This document shows positions 61,613-64,000 of a stretch of 64,000 bases of DNA, piece after piece (position 1 is the first letter of the stretch; the number at the start of each line of letters is the position of its first letter). The notes under the pieces are model-generated. The model searched no databases. It saw only the letters and a program-made list of their open reading frames with translations, and was not told the DNA's origin. Position numbers and translations under genes: made by a program. Source of the stretch: Yanghanlia sp047501535 (GTDB lineage: Bacteria; Pseudomonadota; Gammaproteobacteria; Burkholderiales; Burkholderiaceae_B). The stretch is taken from the NCBI RefSeq assembly GCF_047501535.1, contig NZ_JAZDRJ010000007.1, positions 1-64,000 on the forward strand. The letters are read 5' to 3'.

Positions 61613-61663
61613 TGGCGCGGCCGGCAGGATTCGAACCCACGACTCCTTGGTTCGTAGCGAAGT
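61613..61663 (-). repeat. Duplicated 3' part of tRNA-Arg, att-like remnant
   Basis: A 51-bp segment matches 62095-62145 of the tRNA-Arg gene at 48 positions, from the CCA through the T-arm to the anticodon stem. The 5' half of the tRNA is missing. This is what tRNA-targeting integrases leave at the far end of an inserted element. Confidence 0.85.
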
Positions 61664-61900
61664 GCTTCAAAAATGAAGATAGGCTTTCATTTCGATTACC
61701 CTAATTGCGGTTTCGCATCGCTACGGGTTGTCTGGTAAGGCGGCTAGCGCTATTCGTTCTGGTTTGCTGGACAGAGGGATGGGTTGCGATCCGCTCAATG
61801 GCAAGCTGATTTGGACCCGGAACCCTGGAACTCCAGGAATTTCTTTGTCATAGTAGGAATGAACGGCGTTGGCACACGGTCAGGAGAATTGACACGAAGG
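61664..61900. other. Non-coding remnant between att-like repeat and IS fragment
   Basis: About 240 bp with no open frame that has an SD or known motif. It contains several short inverted repeats (for example CCTGGAACTCCAGG near 61826). It is probably leftover DNA of the lost element. Confidence 0.5.
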
Positions 61901-62031
61901 CGTAACCACCCCCGCCAAGTAGACATTGGCTGATAGGGATTCGACGCTTAGGCTATACCGAGGTATGAATTTCACTGGCGGGACGCAGCCTAGCGATTCG
62001 TGTGGGCGGTATTCAGCGTAATCGATCAGCT
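61901..62031 (-). mobile_element. Fragment of an IS3-family element (one end plus 3' end of orfB)
   Basis: It starts with an end like that of the intact IS (CGTAA, then CCCCC, then AAGTAGACATTGGCTGATAG) and continues colinear with 2567-2695: GGCGGGACGC, GATTCGTG, CGGTATTC. It carries about 40 codons of the OrfB C-terminus, with many substitutions, and stops inside the gene. It is a decayed copy of a related, not identical, IS. Confidence 0.85.
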
Positions 62032-62053
62032 ATGAGAAGGCCGCACAAAAGCA

Positions 62054-62087
62054 CAAGGGGTTAGCCCGTTTGTGAGCTAACCCCTTG
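62054..62087 (-). terminator. Terminator after tRNA-Arg
   Basis: A perfect 11-bp stem, CAAGGGGTTAG (62054-62064) with CTAACCCCTTG (62077-62087). On the minus strand it is followed by TGCTTTTG. It lies 7 bp after the CCA end of the tRNA. Confidence 0.82.
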
Positions 62088-62094
62088 ATTTGTA

Positions 62095-62171
62095 TGGCGC
62101 GGCTGGCAGGATTCGAACCCACGACCCCTTGGTTCGTAGCCAAGTACTCTATCCAACTGAGCTACAGCCGC
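62095..62171 (-). tRNA. tRNA-Arg (anticodon ACG)
   Basis: 77 nt with encoded CCA. The acceptor is GCGGCTG/CAGCCGC, the D-arm is GTAGCTCAGTTGGATAGAG, and the anticodon stem CTTGG/CCAAG holds the loop CTACGAA, so the anticodon is ACG (read as ICG). The T-arm is GGGTTCGAATCC. Its 3' two thirds are repeated at 61613-61663. Confidence 0.97.
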
Positions 62172-62323
62172 TGAGAAATGAACTATAACATGATTTTTAA
62201 AAGCGGTGCAAGTCGTTTGCGCTGTGGCGGTAAAACAAGTTGCTTTGCTCATTTCCGAAGTGCGTTAGCGCCTCAGAAAAACCATGAGTTCACATGGCGT
62301 GTTAGCCATGAAAGACGCGAATT

Positions 62324-62944
62324 CTACACTGAATTTGAAACTTGTGCAGGCGATTGAGAAAAATTCTTATTTTTGACTCGCGGCTTCGGCACACGCGAGA
62401 CCCATGCGGAGCCTTCTACATAATAGCGAAGCGGCTTGTCCGCCCAAGCGCCGGCGTAGTGCACGCCTATGCGTGGTGATGTCAGAACGGATGTTGGCGT
62501 GTAGCCATCATCCGCCAGAAACAAGGGGCTGTCAGGTTGGCAAAGGTCGGCGCCATAAAGGCTTTTGTCTATTCCCATGGCCTTGGTGAGCCGCCCGGGG
62601 CCGCTGGTGTTGGATTCCAGCCCTTGTACGGGTTCCAGTGCACGGAGCAAGACGGCGGAGCCGCTGGCCGCAGGGCCGGTCACCACATTCATGCAGTGAT
62701 GCATGCCATAGATTAAGTAGACATAGGCGTGCCCGGCTTCGCCAAACATGACTTGGGTACGAGGGGTGACTCCTTTGGAGGAATGCGCGGCAAGATCCTG
62801 GCGCCCCAGGTAGGCCTCCACTTCGACGATGCGGCCCATGCACAAGCCCAGATCTGTGCGGTGTACCAGCAACTTGCCAAGGAGGTCGCGCGCTACTTCA
62901 GTGGCAGGCCGCTGATAGAAGCGGCGAGGCAGGGGCAGCATCAT
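62324..62944 (-). CDS. DNA-3-methyladenine glycosylase (Mpg/AAG type)
   Basis: A 206-aa repair glycosylase. The catalytic Glu is in GRIVEVEAYLGRQDLAAHSS (about residue 41), VMFGEAGHAYVYLIYGMHHC is the DNA-binding core, and GPGRLTKAMGID follows. The first ATG (62944) overlaps the glk stop by 2 bases, so translation is coupled. The C-terminus is basic (PKPRVKNKN). It is distinct from the AlkA-type enzyme at 44938. Confidence 0.94.
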   Translation of the reverse strand: MMLPLPRRFYQRPATEVARDLLGKLLVHRTDLGLCMGRIVEVEAYLGRQDLAAHSSKGVTPRTQVMFGEAGHAYVYLIYGMHHCMNVVTGPAASGSAVLLRALEPVQGLESNTSGPGRLTKAMGIDKSLYGADLCQPDSPLFLADDGYTPTSVLTSPRIGVHYAGAWADKPLRYYVEGSAWVSRVPKPRVKNKNFSQSPAQVSNSV

Positions 62945-63924
62945 GTTAGACCGCCCTGCGGTACCAGGTGGGCGGCGGCTCCCACCAGGCCGGGGTAAGG
63001 GCTGCGGATGACATGTACAGGAATGGCGGCGAGGTAGTCGCCGAACCGGCCTTTGTCGCGGAAGCGGGCATGGAACGGCGAACGGGAAAAGTATTCGCCC
63101 AGTTTGGGCACAATGCCGCCACCCAGGAAGATGCCGCCGCGAGCACCCAGAGTCAGTGCCAGGTTGGCCGCCGCCGTGCCCAGAATGGCGCAAAAAATAT
63201 CGAGGGTGCGCAGGCTGAGCGAGCAGGATTGCTCCAGTGCTCGGGCGGTGATGTCCCAGGGGGCGAGGTCTTCCTGCGGCTGGCCCTCTTGCCGTGTAAG
63301 GCATTGGTAGATCAGTTGCAGCCCGGCGCCGGATAAAAACCGTTCTGTGGAAACATGGCCGTAAATCTCGCGTGCCTGTTCCCATAGCCAAGTTTCGGTT
63401 TCGTCGCAGGGCGAAAAGCTCGTGTGGCCGCCTTCACCGGCCAGTGCCACCCATTTGCCTTCGCTGGTGGGGATCAGGCCCGAAACACCCAACCCGGTGC
63501 CCGGGCCCAGCAGCCCTATGGGGGTGCCACGCACGGGCTGGCCGCTACCGATGAGTTCGAGTTCATCGGAAGGCAAGTGGGGCAGGGCGAGCGCCAGGGC
63601 GGAAAAATCGTTTAGCAGAACCAGGCGTTCTAGCTTAAGCGCCTTGCGAGTGGCTTCTGTAGAAAAAGACCATTGCGCGTTGGTCATGCTGATGTGGTCG
63701 CCCGAAACAGGGTTGGCGATGCCGATTACGGCGGTCTTGATGCCCTCCAGCCCTTCTTGAGAAAGGAATTCGCGCAGCGGGGTTTCGAGGTCGTGGTAAT
63801 CAACCGTACGTTTGACCCATATGCGGCTGATATCTTGTACGCCCCGACTCACGGCGAAGCGGATGTGTGTGCCGCCGATATCGCCAACAACTCTGACTGT
63901 GTGCTCATGGGTGCCAATAGACAT
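62941..63924 (-). CDS. glk: Glucokinase
   Basis: A 327-aa ROK-unrelated (E. coli Glk-type) hexokinase-fold enzyme. ATP and sugar motifs: VVGDIGGTHIRFAVS (residues 11-25), LVLLNDFSALALALP (about 95), GLLGPGTGLGVSGLIP (about 132) and EGGHTSFSPCDETE. ATG 63924 is preferred to the TTG at 63951. It sits upstream of mpg on the minus strand. The last 76 bp of the window are its upstream region, with no gene visible. Confidence 0.94.
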   Translation of the reverse strand: MSIGTHEHTVRVVGDIGGTHIRFAVSRGVQDISRIWVKRTVDYHDLETPLREFLSQEGLEGIKTAVIGIANPVSGDHISMTNAQWSFSTEATRKALKLERLVLLNDFSALALALPHLPSDELELIGSGQPVRGTPIGLLGPGTGLGVSGLIPTSEGKWVALAGEGGHTSFSPCDETETWLWEQAREIYGHVSTERFLSGAGLQLIYQCLTRQEGQPQEDLAPWDITARALEQSCSLSLRTLDIFCAILGTAAANLALTLGARGGIFLGGGIVPKLGEYFSRSPFHARFRDKGRFGDYLAAIPVHVIRSPYPGLVGAAAHLVPQGGLT

Positions 63925-64000
63925 GGAAGGACGCTCTCTGTTCTGCGGCAAGAAAACTGATAGGAAGGCGCCGGTCGATTTGACGTTGGGCTTCTAGCAG

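Overview
The window looks like chromosomal DNA of a betaproteobacterium, most likely family Alcaligenaceae (relatives of Bordetella, Achromobacter, Pusillimonas, Advenella). The reasons are two Bug/TctC-type periplasmic receptors, many LysR regulators beside acyl-CoA enzymes, an H-NS protein of the short betaproteobacterial type, moderately high GC, and a cysS - 3-methyladenine glycosylase - accA - tilS - lysC - tRNA-Ser gene order that I associate with this family. The genus cannot be fixed from the sequence alone.

Left end (1-3766): a long, very regular CRISPR array of 37 repeats of 36 bp and 36 spacers of 30 bp. Read on the minus strand the repeat starts GTTCCAG and ends TTAGAAT, as expected for a type II (probably II-C) system. 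The first ~95 bases hold what I read as the 3' part of the tracrRNA on the plus strand: an anti-repeat matching the repeat, followed by two hairpins. cas9/cas1/cas2 would lie left of the window. An apparently intact IS3-family element sits 11 bp beyond the transcription-upstream end of the array.

Catabolic region (3880-24771): an orphan Bug receptor and an AraC regulator; a large plus-strand operon with a full branched-chain-type ABC importer (livGHMKF), an acyl-CoA synthetase, a PaaG-like isomerase, an acyl-CoA dehydrogenase and a thiolase, then an HpaI-type aldolase and an aldo/keto reductase. Together these read as uptake, CoA activation and beta-oxidation-like breakdown of an unidentified carboxylic acid. 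Two LysR-controlled units follow: one with an LigB-type dioxygenase, an SDR and a frameshifted cytochrome b561, the other with an acyl-CoA dehydrogenase and a class III CoA-transferase.

Copper module (24867-28223): copA, cueR and a CopZ-like chaperone. Both copA and copZ have clear CueR-type promoters with a 19-bp spacer and a dyad operator.

Middle (28225-41242): a Gate-domain membrane protein, the PLP-homeostasis protein YggS, a flavin monooxygenase-like protein, an alpha/beta hydrolase, a DUF3182-like protein, a group of small envelope or stress proteins (PRC-barrel, glycine zipper, small membrane protein, MscS channel), a second Bug receptor, trmJ, suhB, a TerC-CBS-CorC protein, uppP and a beta-carbonic anhydrase.

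Housekeeping block (41255-49147): lpxH, a cyclophilin and a TPR protein diverge from cysS-alkA-accA-tilS-lysC and tRNA-Ser(GCT). Right part (49148-64000): hns between two long intergenic regions, a ChaA-type antiporter, a secreted nuclease, a beta-alanine:pyruvate-type transaminase with a divergent LysR, an AhpD-like protein, the lrgA-lrgB-pirin-PaaY-like operon, an L-lactate dehydrogenase, an atypical P450, a tRNA-Arg(ACG) with a downstream copy of its 3' part and an IS fragment (scar of a lost integrated element), and a glk-mpg pair at the edge.
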